From the NCBI RefSeq assembly GCF_008831285.2, contig NC_045144.1:2792001-2839267 (forward strand): a DNA stretch of 47,267 bases, in the 5' to 3' direction. The stretch is from Nymphaea colorata (Eukaryota; Streptophyta; Magnoliopsida; Nymphaeales; Nymphaeaceae). Below the pieces are notes generated by a model, which did not search any database, had not been told where the DNA came from, and saw only the letters and a program-made list of their open reading frames with translations. Shown one piece after another: positions 24,201 to 34,715 of the stretch. How positions within the stretch are numbered: the stretch's first letter is position 1; every line of letters begins with the position of its first letter. Made by a program: the position numbers and the translations under genes.

Positions 24201-25014
24201 TAGGGCTGGGTGTCGGGCCAGGCTGGCACTGAGTACCCGGCCCGGTTCGGGCCGGGGTCTGGGCCTTAATTTTTTTGCGTTGGGTTTTAACACGTTGTGC
24301 CCGGCCCGACCCGACATCATAACGGGCTGGGTCTGGGTTAACAAATCGGCCCGTTGGGGCCTGTTCGGTCCGTTACATTTTGATTTCTAGGGTTTTCGTT
24401 TGGACTTTGAAAAGATATTGAGCCACCGCCACCATCGCTGCACGCCTGGCCGTCCATCACAGCCACCATCAACCTTCAGTCCGCTGTCGTCGACCTTCAA
24501 GGAAACCCAATCAGGGAGGGCAGGAGAGACTTAGAGAGAAAGAAAAATGGAAACAGGGAAACCTGTGCCGCACTGCCTCCTTCCTTCCTCTCGGTTCCTC
24601 TTATTCCTTTTCGTTTCCTCCTCCTTCCTTTCCCTCGGTTACTCTTCGTTTCTGCCTCCTTCCTTCCGCGGTTCCTCTTCTTCTTCAACTTCTTCTTCCT
24701 CTTTGTTTCCGTCTCCTCCCTTCTCTGTTTGTTCTCCCTTTCATCAAACTCAAAACACTTGAGAGGAAGGAAGCCCTCCTGTTGGGCTCTCCATGGTTGT
24801 CGTGCTGGATCCGGACCAGACGGCCGGGCCCGCCCGACTACCAATTCAAAGGCTGGGCCGGGCCGGGCCTCGGAATGGGAAGACGAGGCCCGATACCCGG
24901 CCCGACCCGTTAATAAATGGGCCGGGTATCGGGCCGGTCAGATTCGGCCCATTTTCTTAATGGCACTTTCAAATCGAGTCGGGCTGGCTGGGTCCGGCCC
25001 GATGCCCAGGCCTA
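24201..25014. mobile_element. GC-rich hAT-like non-autonomous element, 814 bp
   Basis: It begins TAGGGCTGGGTGTCGGGCC and ends with the imperfect inverse (GGCCCGATGCCCAGGCCTA). An exact 8-bp target duplication GCTTTTAT flanks it, the hAT hallmark. Subterminal DNA is built from repeated GGGCCGGG/CCCGGCCCGA blocks that could fold extensively. The middle (about 24390-24800) is pyrimidine- and Ser/Pro-codon-rich and unlike the ends. It may be filler or captured host DNA. No transposase is present. hAT membership is inferred from TSD length and TIRs only. Confidence 0.8.
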
Positions 25015-25113
25015 GCTTTTATAACTGTTTTTAGCAACATAAAATAAAAAACAACCATCCGATTATAAAAGCAGCTGGCTGATTTCAATTCATATGTATA
25101 ACCTCCTCTGTTT

Positions 25114-25320
25114 GAAAGAGGAATAATTAGTGGGAAAGCCAAAAAGATACTGAGAAACAACAAAAGAACGAACATAACTAGTGACTCCAAATCTGTGCGG
25201 AGACTGTTTGTTTTGGTTTTGAAAGAGGAATAATTAGTGCGAAAGCCAAAAAGATACTGACAAACAACAGAAGAACGAACATAACTAGTGACTCCAAATC
25301 TGTGCGGAGACTGTTTGTTT
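25114..25320. repeat. 107-bp tandem duplication (2 copies)
   Basis: GAAAGAGGAATAATTAGTG and the next about 88 bp recur at 25221 with only a few mismatches. Period 107 bp. It has no coding content and lies 100 bp right of the hAT-like element. Confidence 0.9.
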
Positions 25321-26909
25321 TCGAAAAAACAGTCCCATTTTGCCTGTTGTCCGTTGGAGGGGGGATGCACTATTCCAACGTATCCCACAGTTACTAGTTA
25401 AAATTCCTCAGTTCATGAGGACAACAGTAGGTCAGTTTATTGGCGGAGTAAGGGGGAAGGCCGGGACGCTTTTGAACAGCTCCTAGGATATGGAATTCCT
25501 TCACTTTAGGTCATTTTTTATCAGTAACTCAAATACAAAACCATGGTTACTGACATTTGTGAGAAAATTGGGATGAAACATTAGATGGTTAATTGAAAAA
25601 CTTTAATACTAGAACATGCTTTGGTTATGTACTTTGTATATTGCAAATTTTTCACAATTGAACGGAAGGACACGTGTTATTTACGAGGCAGGGAGGCTGG
25701 AGGCATGTATACGCTGATGAGCCCATAAAAAATTGTTTTATTTGCATATCGATGCATGTTGTTTTTCTACTCTATATACGAGATCTATAATATTAATGCT
25801 CCTTAACCAGAAATTTTATGGTTGCGCCGAGCATCGAGCCAGGCCAGCCTGACATCCAAAAACCGGTCTTGGTCTAGCCTTATTTGGAAAACCTGAGCTC
25901 GGGCCCGGCTTGATTAAGTTTAAAAATATATACTAAACTTGGACGAAGAAAAGTATATTTATATCTGAATCCGTGTCTGACTTTGAAATATGCAATTGAT
26001 TCCTAACCGCAACATTACATATTAAAGACTAACTTTCAAAATTGCATAGATATCAAAAACCAATCTTGAATCTAAATTTAAATCCAAATCAAAATTGATA
26101 TTTATGTAAGGTTGAATCTAGGTCCAATTGAACATCATTTTCTAAATCAGAACTGAATGAATCCAATATGATTTCTTAACTGAATGTAACTTTTGTTGCA
26201 TTACGGGGGATGGAAGAAATTTGTCGCGGTCGTAACTTTCGAGTGGAGGAAATTCTCGTGCATTTTAAAGGGTTGGACTTGCAGTAAAGCAACTACTTGA
26301 CCTGTCACCACTTCCACGTACGCATTCTGACATGCCAGCAGTTACCGTCTCCATGTGTGTCATGGCATTCCGAAGAATCACGAAACGAAAGATTGTGAGA
26401 GGATTTTTTAAAAAAATGAAGAAAAGCCTAGTCTCTTTTCCGAATTTTATCTTGTGGAAGTGGTTGTGAGATTTCGCTTGTTTTTTAGGAGTGCAAAGTA
26501 ATCGGCTTTCATTCACCAGTTACAACCCGCTTCATACAATCGGTTGACGACAAATTCTTCTAAGCAAATATATTTCAAATATACACCTATTCATATCGTT
26601 GGACTTCAAAAACCCTGTTGAAAAATGGTCAAGCGTATAACAGACCACTTACCTAGGAAATAAAAAATTAGACCATTTAAATTCTTGTTAATATATATAT
26701 ATATATATATATAAAAGCTCTTGTGAAGGGATTGACATGGACATTTATAAGCTCCCAAGATTCTGATGGTGGAAACAAAATCATTAAAGATTAGTTAGTA
26801 CATCACAAATATTGCGTGTTTACCGCGGTCTCAGGAAGAGAGGAACTGAAGCTTAAGTCAGCATTTTGGGTGTCGAGTCGACCACCGGAAAGGATAAGCT
26901 GGCCAGTGA
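25321..26909. other. Intergenic, no gene seen
   Basis: AT-rich DNA with a short GC-rich patch near 25825-25915 that resembles the arms of the hAT-like repeat, AT-rich degenerate repeat sequence at about 25920-26190, and an (AT)n microsatellite at about 26692-26712. The last about 200 bp form the 3' side of the single-exon gene to the right. Confidence 0.5.
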
Positions 26910-27770
26910 TTACGGAGGCAACTCCGGCAGCTGCTTGCCGGTGTGGTCGTAGTAAATGGCACCGGAGAAGTCCGGCAGCTCGCAGCGCTCTCCCATAAGG
27001 ATTTTTCTCTTCCACAGCCCGTCGGCTTCGTCAACACCCTCTGCCTCTTTCCTGGCCTTTTCCCGTTTGAAGATGCTGCCGGCTTTGCGGCTCAGAACCG
27101 CTAACAACGCCCTCGGCGAACCGAACGGCCGTCTCAGCGGCGCCTTTAAGCTGGGCTGACCGTCACGGGTGTCGACGTAGGAAGCGGCTGAATTATGGCC
27201 GTCGCTTGGCGAAAAGTAATCCTGCAGCTGCCTGCCCGTGTGGTCATAGTAGATGACGCCGGAGAAGTCCAGCGGCTGGCACCGCTCTCCCATGAGGATT
27301 TGCCTCTTCCACACGCCCTCCTCTTCTTCGTCTTCAGCAGTTTCAGCCTCTTCAGCCGTACTTTTCATGTGGAAGACAGCCATGGCCTTGTGAGTCAGCG
27401 CCAGGAGGAGCACTCTCGGTGAAACGAGTACGGATCCCGGCGAGAGATTCACACAGAGTTCGTCGACCGGCAGTAGCCCACCGGCGTCCTTCGGCGACTT
27501 TGATGGCGCGGATGTTTCGATATTCTTCCCCGCCCTGAAGCAACCGAAACCGAGCTCCTTGGTTGGGCAGTGTTTGGCGCAGAGAGCGACGACGGCTTTG
27601 ATAGAGGTGAACAGGCCGATGGCCAGTGGCGTGACCGGCGGCTCCCGCACTGATCTCACCATCTTTTCAGGGCTGCCAACTTCTCGAGCCTCGGCGGGGA
27701 GGCGATCCGACAATAAGCGGGGGAAGGAGAGGAAGTGTGACCGGCTATCAATCTGCTTCCGCTGAGACAT
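26910..27770 (-). CDS. Plant protein of unknown function with a duplicated C-terminal module, 286 aa
   Basis: Single open exon, GC-rich compared with its surroundings. The start is the first true ATG in frame (MSQRKQIDSR); the frame stays open upstream without another ATG. A second candidate start is M37 (MVRSVREPP). The middle has a short hydrophobic stretch (about 47-64, PLAIGLFTSIKAVVALCA). Two copies of one module follow at residues about 117-182 and 218-281. Each has SPR-x-LL, a Lys-rich/acidic linker, then WKR-x-ILMGERC and DFSG-x-IYYDHTG-x-QL. I recognise ILMGERC..DFSG.IYYD as a signature of uncharacterised plant proteins but not a function. No catalytic motif is visible. Codon use and the intact frame argue that it is real. 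Confidence 0.8.
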   Translation of the reverse strand: MSQRKQIDSRSHFLSFPRLLSDRLPAEAREVGSPEKMVRSVREPPVTPLAIGLFTSIKAVVALCAKHCPTKELGFGCFRAGKNIETSAPSKSPKDAGGLLPVDELCVNLSPGSVLVSPRVLLLALTHKAMAVFHMKSTAEEAETAEDEEEEGVWKRQILMGERCQPLDFSGVIYYDHTGRQLQDYFSPSDGHNSAASYVDTRDGQPSLKAPLRRPFGSPRALLAVLSRKAGSIFKREKARKEAEGVDEADGLWKRKILMGERCELPDFSGAIYYDHTGKQLPELPP

Positions 27771-28030
27771 GGGTGAACACGAGTCAGCAGATAGATAATA
27801 TAGTTGGCGACTTCTCTTTCTCGCCCGTGCTTTGTGCGTATAGTGCGCCGACCCGATTGGACACCGGAAAAAGGTTGACAGTGCAGAAACCGTGCTCGTG
27901 CGTATAGTGCGTTGCACCTAATCGGACGGGAAAGGGCAACAGTGCGCGACAGTGCTTGTGCGTGTAGGCAGGTAAAAAGTTTACGACGTCAAATCTCGGA
28001 TTTGGGTTGGACATCTCATCAAATAGTTTC
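27771..28030 (-). promoter_or_regulatory. 5' leader/promoter of the duplicated-module gene, with degenerate tandem repeats
   Basis: On the + strand, GTGCTTTGTGCGTATAGTGCG (27828), GTGCTCGTGCGTATAGTGCG (27892) and GTGCTTGTGCGTGTAGGC (27952) mark about 2.5 copies of a 60-65-bp unit. They begin roughly 60 bp upstream of the ATG. I could not identify a TATA box or transcription start. Confidence 0.5.
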
Positions 28031-28814
28031 ATGAAAAAAACTTTAACATCCGAGAATGAGATTAATTGAGCTCGTTTAGTTTTAAATGAATACCTAGCAC
28101 ACTGGGCTGCGGCAAGACTGTCGACGTTTTTTAGGGACTTGGACTCAAATCTTAAGGTGAACTCAGTTTTTAATAGGCATTTTTGAACCGTAATAAGTTT
28201 CCAAGTAGGCTATGTAAACCCTGAAGTAGTGGGTATAGTCACTTATCTTAAAATATATATATATATATATATATCTTTTATACCCATCGATTTGCAATCA
28301 GTTTTTAAATGCAGTCGGATTCAGATTTGGTTGTGAATTTTAAAATCGTATACAACCATATCATACTGTGATTTGCAATCAGTTTTTAAATGCATACAGT
28401 TTGATTAATTTAAAAGTCGGATTCAGATTTGGTTGTGAATTTTAAAATCGTATACAACCATATCATACTGTGACTTCTGATTCATATGTAATAAAGACCT
28501 TTTTCAGTTGTTCACATTTGAATATATGGATATCCGATAAAAAAGACATCACTAATAATTCATCTGATTTCAGTTTAATCCATTGACATCCTTACCATTA
28601 TACAGATATGGTAACAAGTTCATCTCATTGACATCCCTAACCTAAGATTGAAATACTTGGAAACTTTTGAATGTGCAATCTCGGCCTCATGTCTAAGATT
28701 TGGTTATCATTCGTGTTAAAGAAAAAAAAAAAAAAAAGGTAGACAACCGCATGATGCTAAACATTTTTGGCTTCTTAGATCATGAACTTTGAAGACTTGG
28801 GTCGTTTGTGGGGA
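28031..28814. repeat. AT-rich repeat fragment with an internal duplication
   Basis: GTCGGATTCAGATTTGGTTG and about 38 further bases occur at 28314 and again at 28416; the second copy carries about 21 extra bases in front. An (AT)n tract lies at about 28252-28274 and a poly-A run at about 28721-28737. Sequence such as TTGACATCC near 28584 and 28627 resembles the ends of the family at 29864-30269 and 45032-45453, so this is probably a decayed relative. Confidence 0.6.
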
Positions 28815-29011
28815 TTGGGGCGGAGCTAAAATTTTTTTATAAAATATATCGAATTAAAGTTTCTAAATTTTGATAGGGCACCGAAAAATCATTTTTCAAA
28901 ATTTTTATATAAAACAAGTGAAATTTTAAAAAATTTACATGTGAATTTTTAAAATTCTTTTTTTTGAAGGGGGCCATGGCCCCTGGGGGCCCCCCTTAGC
29001 TCCGCCTCTAA
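28815..29011. mobile_element. MITE-like element with GGCGGAGCTAA termini
   Basis: The left end TTGGGGCGGAGCTAA and the right end (inward on the - strand) TTAGAGGCGGAGCTAA form about 16-bp inverted repeats around a 170-bp AT-rich core. Related ends are common in plant genomes. I could not settle the target-site duplication, so the superfamily is open. Confidence 0.6.
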
Positions 29012-29863
29012 TGGGAACGGCATGAACATGGAACATCCTAGAACAACTTGATCACGACCCCTCTCTCTCTCTCTTTCACACACACACACACACTCACTCA
29101 CGTAAATCGACTTGGACCACCACCTTAGTTGGAAGTTGCAACATCATATTAATGTTGGTCAGCTTGGCGTTCAGTTGTTGCTTTGGTGGACCTGCAGGTC
29201 AGTCCTCCCCTCGGGTCCTGCAGTCGTTTTGGCCGTTCTTTGGATCTGAATTTGGGTCCAGGATCGTAAAGTCTGTTTGTGTCATTCAATTCGAACAAGT
29301 TCCGACTTCTCATGCACGTAAAAGTAGGTTCACGTTTCTAAGAAGATTCAAACAAGATTTGGGTCATTGGCCAGTATTAATTTATACGAACTTCGCACAA
29401 GTTATTTCCAGAATAAAGGTTTCATACAGCAGCAACTAACCCCGCGCACATGTTTTTCTTTTCTTACCTTCATTTATAAGAACTGGAACTTTAAATTTGG
29501 AAAATAAGACAAATATTTGATGGAGAATGTTGTGATAAAATTGCATGTATTATGATAGCTTGGCATCAATCTCCTTACATGTTGAAATAACTTGACATGT
29601 ATTTTGTACATTTAGAAGAGGTAGCTAAAATTGGCATCTCATTCATTCTTTTCTCGTAATTTAGAAATTTGATATAAGCTTGTGCTTATTTACTGAGTAA
29701 TCATCACTAGGAAAATAATATGCTCTAATTCACAACATTCCTTGAAGGGTGTAATGTACCTGGTCAGATTGGCAGGCTGGTGAAAGTGTAGTCATTAGTC
29801 TACTCTTCTGGACTGCAAGTGGTAATGGCTGTACTGTTCCCCATCTCTCTCCTAATCTCTTTC
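29012..29863. other. Intergenic with microsatellite
   Basis: A (CT)n/(CA)n compound microsatellite lies at about 29059-29100. The open stretch 29152-29439 (+) has no recognisable motif and no support as a gene. Confidence 0.4.
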
Positions 29864-30269
29864 TAGGGATGTAAATAAATCTAACTTAGATCCAATATCC
29901 GATTCAATTATTCAAAAAAATCATATGCAAAAAAAATTAATATCTGACTAAAAAATCAAATCAGATATACATTTTAGAAACGACATCTGATCAAATTTGA
30001 ATTCTGATTTAAGAAAATATCCAATTGAATTCATTTCATATATAATTTTGAATAGATAAATATCTAATGTCCATAATGTGGTTCATATTTGGTTTGAACG
30101 TTGGATTTAGATCTGAATGTTAATCAAAACATTGAACTTGTTTTGGGATATGTATGAATTTTTCTTTTTGCCAATTCCATTCCGAATTCGAATTTGAATA
30201 TATGAACATCCAAAAAACCCGATATAATAAAGTGCATATCCAATTGGATGCTAATGGTTGACATCCCTA
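29864..30269. mobile_element. TIR repeat 'TAGGGATGT', copy A
   Basis: It starts TAGGGATGTAAA and ends TTGACATCCCTA, giving near-perfect inverted ends of about 12 bp. The body is rich in GGATT/GAATTCGAAT-like words, as in 45032-45453. Non-coding, about 406 bp. The flanking trinucleotide TTC on both sides could be a short target duplication, but that is weak. Confidence 0.65.
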
Positions 30270-30308
30270 TTCCTCCCTCCCCTCTCTTCTTTATCTTGTT
30301 TACCAGTG

Positions 30309-30600
30309 AGTAAGGGTGGGTATCGGGCCGGCCTGGGTCTCGTTCTGGGCCCGGCCCGGCCGGACCCGACCCGGGTCTCGTTCCGGCCTTGGCCCGACCC
30401 GACCCGGGTCTCGTTCCGGGCCCGGCCTGACCCGGGTCTCATTCCAGGCCCAGCCCGATCCGGCCCATTTAAATTTAAAAAATATTTTAAATTATAAAAT
30501 AATATTTTTTAATATAAAATATATTTATTAAGAATAAAAATATTATTAAAACAAAAAAATTAAAAAATATATATATATATATATTTTTAGCTTACCGGGC
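30309..30600. repeat. GC-rich repeat related to the hAT-like element, truncated
   Basis: The left end GGGTGGGTATCGGGCCGG matches the terminus at 24201. Inside, a 30-40-bp unit containing GACCCGGGTCTCGTTCC is repeated three to four times, followed by AT-rich DNA to CCGGGCCGGCCCAGATGCC. No matching 8-bp duplication is found, so it may be a deletion derivative. Confidence 0.6.
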
Positions 30601-30680
30601 CGGCCCAGATGCCTCCAATCTTCCCCTATTCCCCCAAGATACCAAACATGTTTTTGGAACCCCCTGGAGGATCTCTCAAG

Positions 30681-30955
30681 GGGTGTTTGAGATGAAACCA
30701 AAATTGTGGTATTATAGAATTAAAATTCTCATTTTTGATGAAACTGAAAGTGCATTATCAAACACAAAATCTTGACTCCAAAATTATAGATTCATTCTTG
30801 AATCAAAATTCTATAATTACGATTATATCGTAAGAGTAGAATTATGATTCCAGAATTTTAGAATTTTTTATTTCTCTTTAAAGCATATCTAATCTAATGA
30901 AGCTTTTAATTCATCAATTCCAAAATATTTTAACTTCTGTGTTATCAAACACATC
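30681..30955. mobile_element. MITE-like element with GGGTGTTTGA / TCAAACACATC ends
   Basis: Short inverted ends bracket about 275 bp of AT-rich non-coding DNA containing mirrored AATTATAGAATT-type words. Such ends occur in plant Tourist/PIF-type MITEs. A target-site duplication is not clear. Confidence 0.4.
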
Positions 30956-33900
30956 ATTAATATTTCTTATAGTATGAATAGTGGAACGAAGACCGTCTCG
31001 CGCATCACCGTACTGCATCTAGTTTTTGGGGACCAAAATTAGTGGCAAATGCCACCAGAACGTGCAACTATCCCAATATGACATTAGAGATATAACGGCT
31101 CCACTTCAAGTCGCGTCCAACCTAACTTCACAGAATTTCACTTGAGCAATTCTTATGTAATTAGACTTTTATTCAGGCTCAGATTTTAAAAACCTATTTT
31201 TTTTTCAAATGAAGTAGAGAACTAATACAATGAGTTGAGCCAGCTAGAGTTCAAATGCATGCTCGATTACATAATAAGTGTTGAATTATAATGAGAAAAT
31301 AGTTAAATGGTTAACAACTAAATGAGTTAAACAAGTTAATGAGTTAAAAAAAAAACGAGACATGCTTGACATAAATGAGTTAAACGAGTTGAGCAAGTCG
31401 AGTTCGAGTTTTAAATTGTATTGTTAAGTTGAGTTCGAGCTTGTTCTACCAAGCTTGAGTTGAGTTGGAGATCGAGTTTCTTGAGTTGAGTCAAGGTAGA
31501 GTTGGCCCAACTTGAGCTTGACTCTTTCTGGTGTGCAGTGCAGCTTTAAATTTAACTAGCAAAAGAATCGACCTTTACATGTGACTTGGTTGGATCTCCT
31601 GTTGATAATAGGAATTTGGATCTTAATCCAAATTCTATAATGAAGCCGTACAGAACTGAATCTGATTATTAATCATTGGGTCTGATTTTCCCACATTTAC
31701 TAAATCCAGCTAAATAATTACGAAATTGGATAGATAATCAGGTATTTTTACCCATCATATGGAGATTCACAATGGCAATCTGTACACATCTTCCATCCCT
31801 CAACCTTTTAAAAATAGATGGAAAAAGTTTCTGGAAATTGGTTTACTAAATTTTGTTTCATTTTTCGTATCAACGCCAGCAACTTAATTATAGCACTACT
31901 AGGCGAAAACAAAAGCGATAAGCAATTCGTGAGAGTCAAGGCCCCAAATTGAAAAGCCTACTTTTTATGTGGTGCACATGTGGGTGGTACTACATTCCAT
32001 GGTCACAAATATAGTTTACAGGTTTTAAGCAGTAAGAATTTTTCTCAATCATAATATGACTTTTTTTTTTTTGAGAAAATCTGGACAAATTTTTAAAAAT
32101 TATAAAGAAAAATCATAAATTTTGAATGTAAATAATGTGAAAATAAAAATTCATCAATAGAGAGTGTGAAAAAGATATCAAAAAGTGCTACAGAACATCT
32201 TTTTCGTGTTTTTTGGAGGTTTTTTTTTTCGTTCTGTCATTTTTTCAAAAAGACAAAGTCCATTAAAGATTTTACACGGCTGACCTATTTTTGAAGCATA
32301 AATTATATGACTATGATAGAATATTGTCAAGGCTTCGAGCACATAATTGAACATACTCCCTGATTTTTTGAAGGCGAGTCATTCATGATTGCTGATACAT
32401 CTAGCGTTTCATTTTCATGCAATTTGACATCCTTCATGTCATGCATGGTTATGAAAAGAATCAAGAACCAGTAGTTGTGCCTTAGTCCGCTTTGATGTTA
32501 TATGTATAATAATTTGCATTCATATTCAATATTCAAGGGTAGATACAAGAATTTTTTGTATTTTAACAGGGGCCAAAATAAAAAAGTTTAGATTTTTTAT
32601 ATATATTAAACTAATTTTTTAGATCCACATATAAATTTTTAGCAGCCCAGGACCCCGGAGGCAGGGGGAATGGGGGGCCTTCGGACCTTGCTTGGGCGGT
32701 GGGGGTTCACCTCTCGCTCACCCAAACATATAAATTTTTAAAGTTTTTAAAATCTGAGGGAATCTCTGGTTCCAAGCTTTTCGTTTGTGCAATTGGTTAG
32801 GCCACTTCGATCCTGACATTGTATACCAACGTGACTCCTTTAATCCTGTTCATATAAAGATGTCTAGAAAGTAAAAAATTTAACACAGTCGCTTTGAATT
32901 AAATGAAGAAAAAGATAGATAACAAAAATTTCCATCTTCCCCTCAAATGCAATATTTAACCGTGGTCAATAAGAAGCACAACTTGCTTGAACACTTAGAA
33001 GAAAAAAAAGGTATATGGATGACCAAAATGATGATGGAAATCGGTGGATTGCCGTTGATCTAAAATAGTTTGGTGATGTGAGTTGGGAATTGAAGGGTCT
33101 ACAAGATTCAATAACTGTTCACAATGGCACCAACATGTTCTTGTTAGTATGATACCTCACCATCTTTCTTATGTCAATTGCTTCAGAAGCAAAACTAGTT
33201 ATGTGCACACCTTTTTTCTAGAACCCAAAGAGACGCATTAGCCTCTTCCCCCTGGGGTTCACAAAACACGCTTTGGAATCTTTTACGATTCAAATGAGTA
33301 GTATACTGGGCTTGACAGTGATTATGGGTTTCATAACATAGATCACATTGAAGTAGACCGCCTTAGCTACTACACCCGTTGGACTTATACTCCCAATTTG
33401 ACAACAGTAAAGAGAGTACATACAGTTTGAAGAGTTGGAAATGCATTCCATGAACAGGGAAACCTAATCAAATACAAATTATAAATAATTCCAGAAAAGA
33501 AATGAATGGAAGATGAGTTCCTTCCTAAATGTCAAAAAAGACTCCAAAACTCTTAAGGCGAAAAGAAAAAATCATGCCTACTTTCTCGAAGGCTTGTAAA
33601 TGAACGAATACAGAACCGTTAGGTATCAAGATTTTGGAATGCCAATTCCATAGAATTGATGGAATCGGGATGAAGATGCCATTTTCCAAAATAGCTTTTT
33701 GTTTGTTTTAGGTGGACAAGCTTTCCTGAAATCAAGTTCCAACGGTTGATGGGCATGGATAGATTAGAACTTGAATGAATACACTGTTTCAAAATTTTAT
33801 CAAAAATCGTAAACTATTTGTATAAAATTTTATTAAGAATTAACAATGCTTTTAAAAAACAGAAGAAGTATAGGCATGTTCAAATAATTTTCTAAAAAGA

Positions 33901-34715
33901 AAGTCATATGCCCATCTTTGAAAATTTGATAAAAGTCGCGGTTTGGACATGAAATTTCTTGTAGACCTTGTTAAGTAGCGTTCGACGACTTCTTCATTTT
34001 CATCGTTTGTTTCTCCTGTCTCTTCTCTCAATGCCTCATCTCCTCCCCGTCAGCCAATTCGAATTGGCGACGAGCGGCTGGCGATGCCTCAAAGCCAATG
34101 ACAGGTCGGTCAGCAGCATCGCTGAACGCTCGGAGAAGAAAAACCATCGGAGAAGGTGGGTTTCTGAAATTTTTTTGTGTTTCTGTTTTTTTTTTTACAC
34201 CAGAAAAAAAAAAAAAAAAAAAAAGTCTGTCGTCTGCTGCCGTGGTCGTCGACATTCGTCGAACGTCAGCGTTCGTCGGCCAATGTCGACCGATGTTTTT
34301 TGACATACACACTCTCTCTCAGTTCCTTCTCCTCCTCTAACCCTCGGCGGAAACCCTATGCCATGGAGGGTTTCAGTCGACTGACCGAAACCCTCGATAG
34401 TAGAGGGTTTCAACCATTCGAAACCCTGTACATTAGTGTTTTCGATCCCTCTCTCCCTTCCTCTCTCTCTACCCGAGAGGGTTCAGATGCATATATCTCT
34501 CTCCACTCGAAAATGCTTTACCGGTTTCTTCATTCACTGGCACCAGCTGTGCATACACAATCAATTGCAGATTGTAACACATTCCTGTTTTGAGATAAAA
34601 AATAATGTGCAAAGAAGGATCAAAGTGGCACAAGATAAGATGCAGCTGGACGTCCCAAGAGACTTCCTGGAAAACTGGTAAATAGTAGAAGCTTCAGCAG
34701 AATGGGTAAATTAAC
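30956..34715. other. Long intergenic region, no convincing gene
   Basis: It holds degenerate dispersed-repeat DNA. A GAGTTGAGTT/GAGTTCGAG-rich patch lies at 31310-31530, and another patch with GGGGCC and a G-rich core at about 32560-32760. From 33968 to 34600 a GC-richer segment has long T and A homopolymers (about 34189-34223) and open frames without recognisable domains. The segment nearest 34716 is the 3' flank of the methyltransferase gene. Confidence 0.5.
34350..34427. repeat. Cluster of five telo-box-like GAAACCCT/AGGGTTTC motifs
   Basis: Copies at 34350, 34367 (inverted), 34387, 34404 (inverted) and 34420 alternate in orientation within 78 bp. AAACCCT is the plant telo-box found in promoters and 5' leaders, but no gene is evident beside it. 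Confidence 0.75.

Noticed and set aside
24497-24844. 115-codon Lys/Arg/Glu-rich ORF on the - strand
   Set aside because: It is the complement of a pyrimidine-rich, low-complexity segment within the hAT-like element; composition alone explains it.
27771-27917. Longer 335-residue form of the duplicated-module protein
   Set aside because: The extra 49 codons start at a non-ATG codon and run through the repetitive leader; the first true ATG is at 27770.
32775-32830. tRNA-like box (GCAATTGGTTAGGCC) as a possible SINE or tRNA
   Set aside because: Only a vague A-box resemblance; no cloverleaf stems or B box at the right distance.
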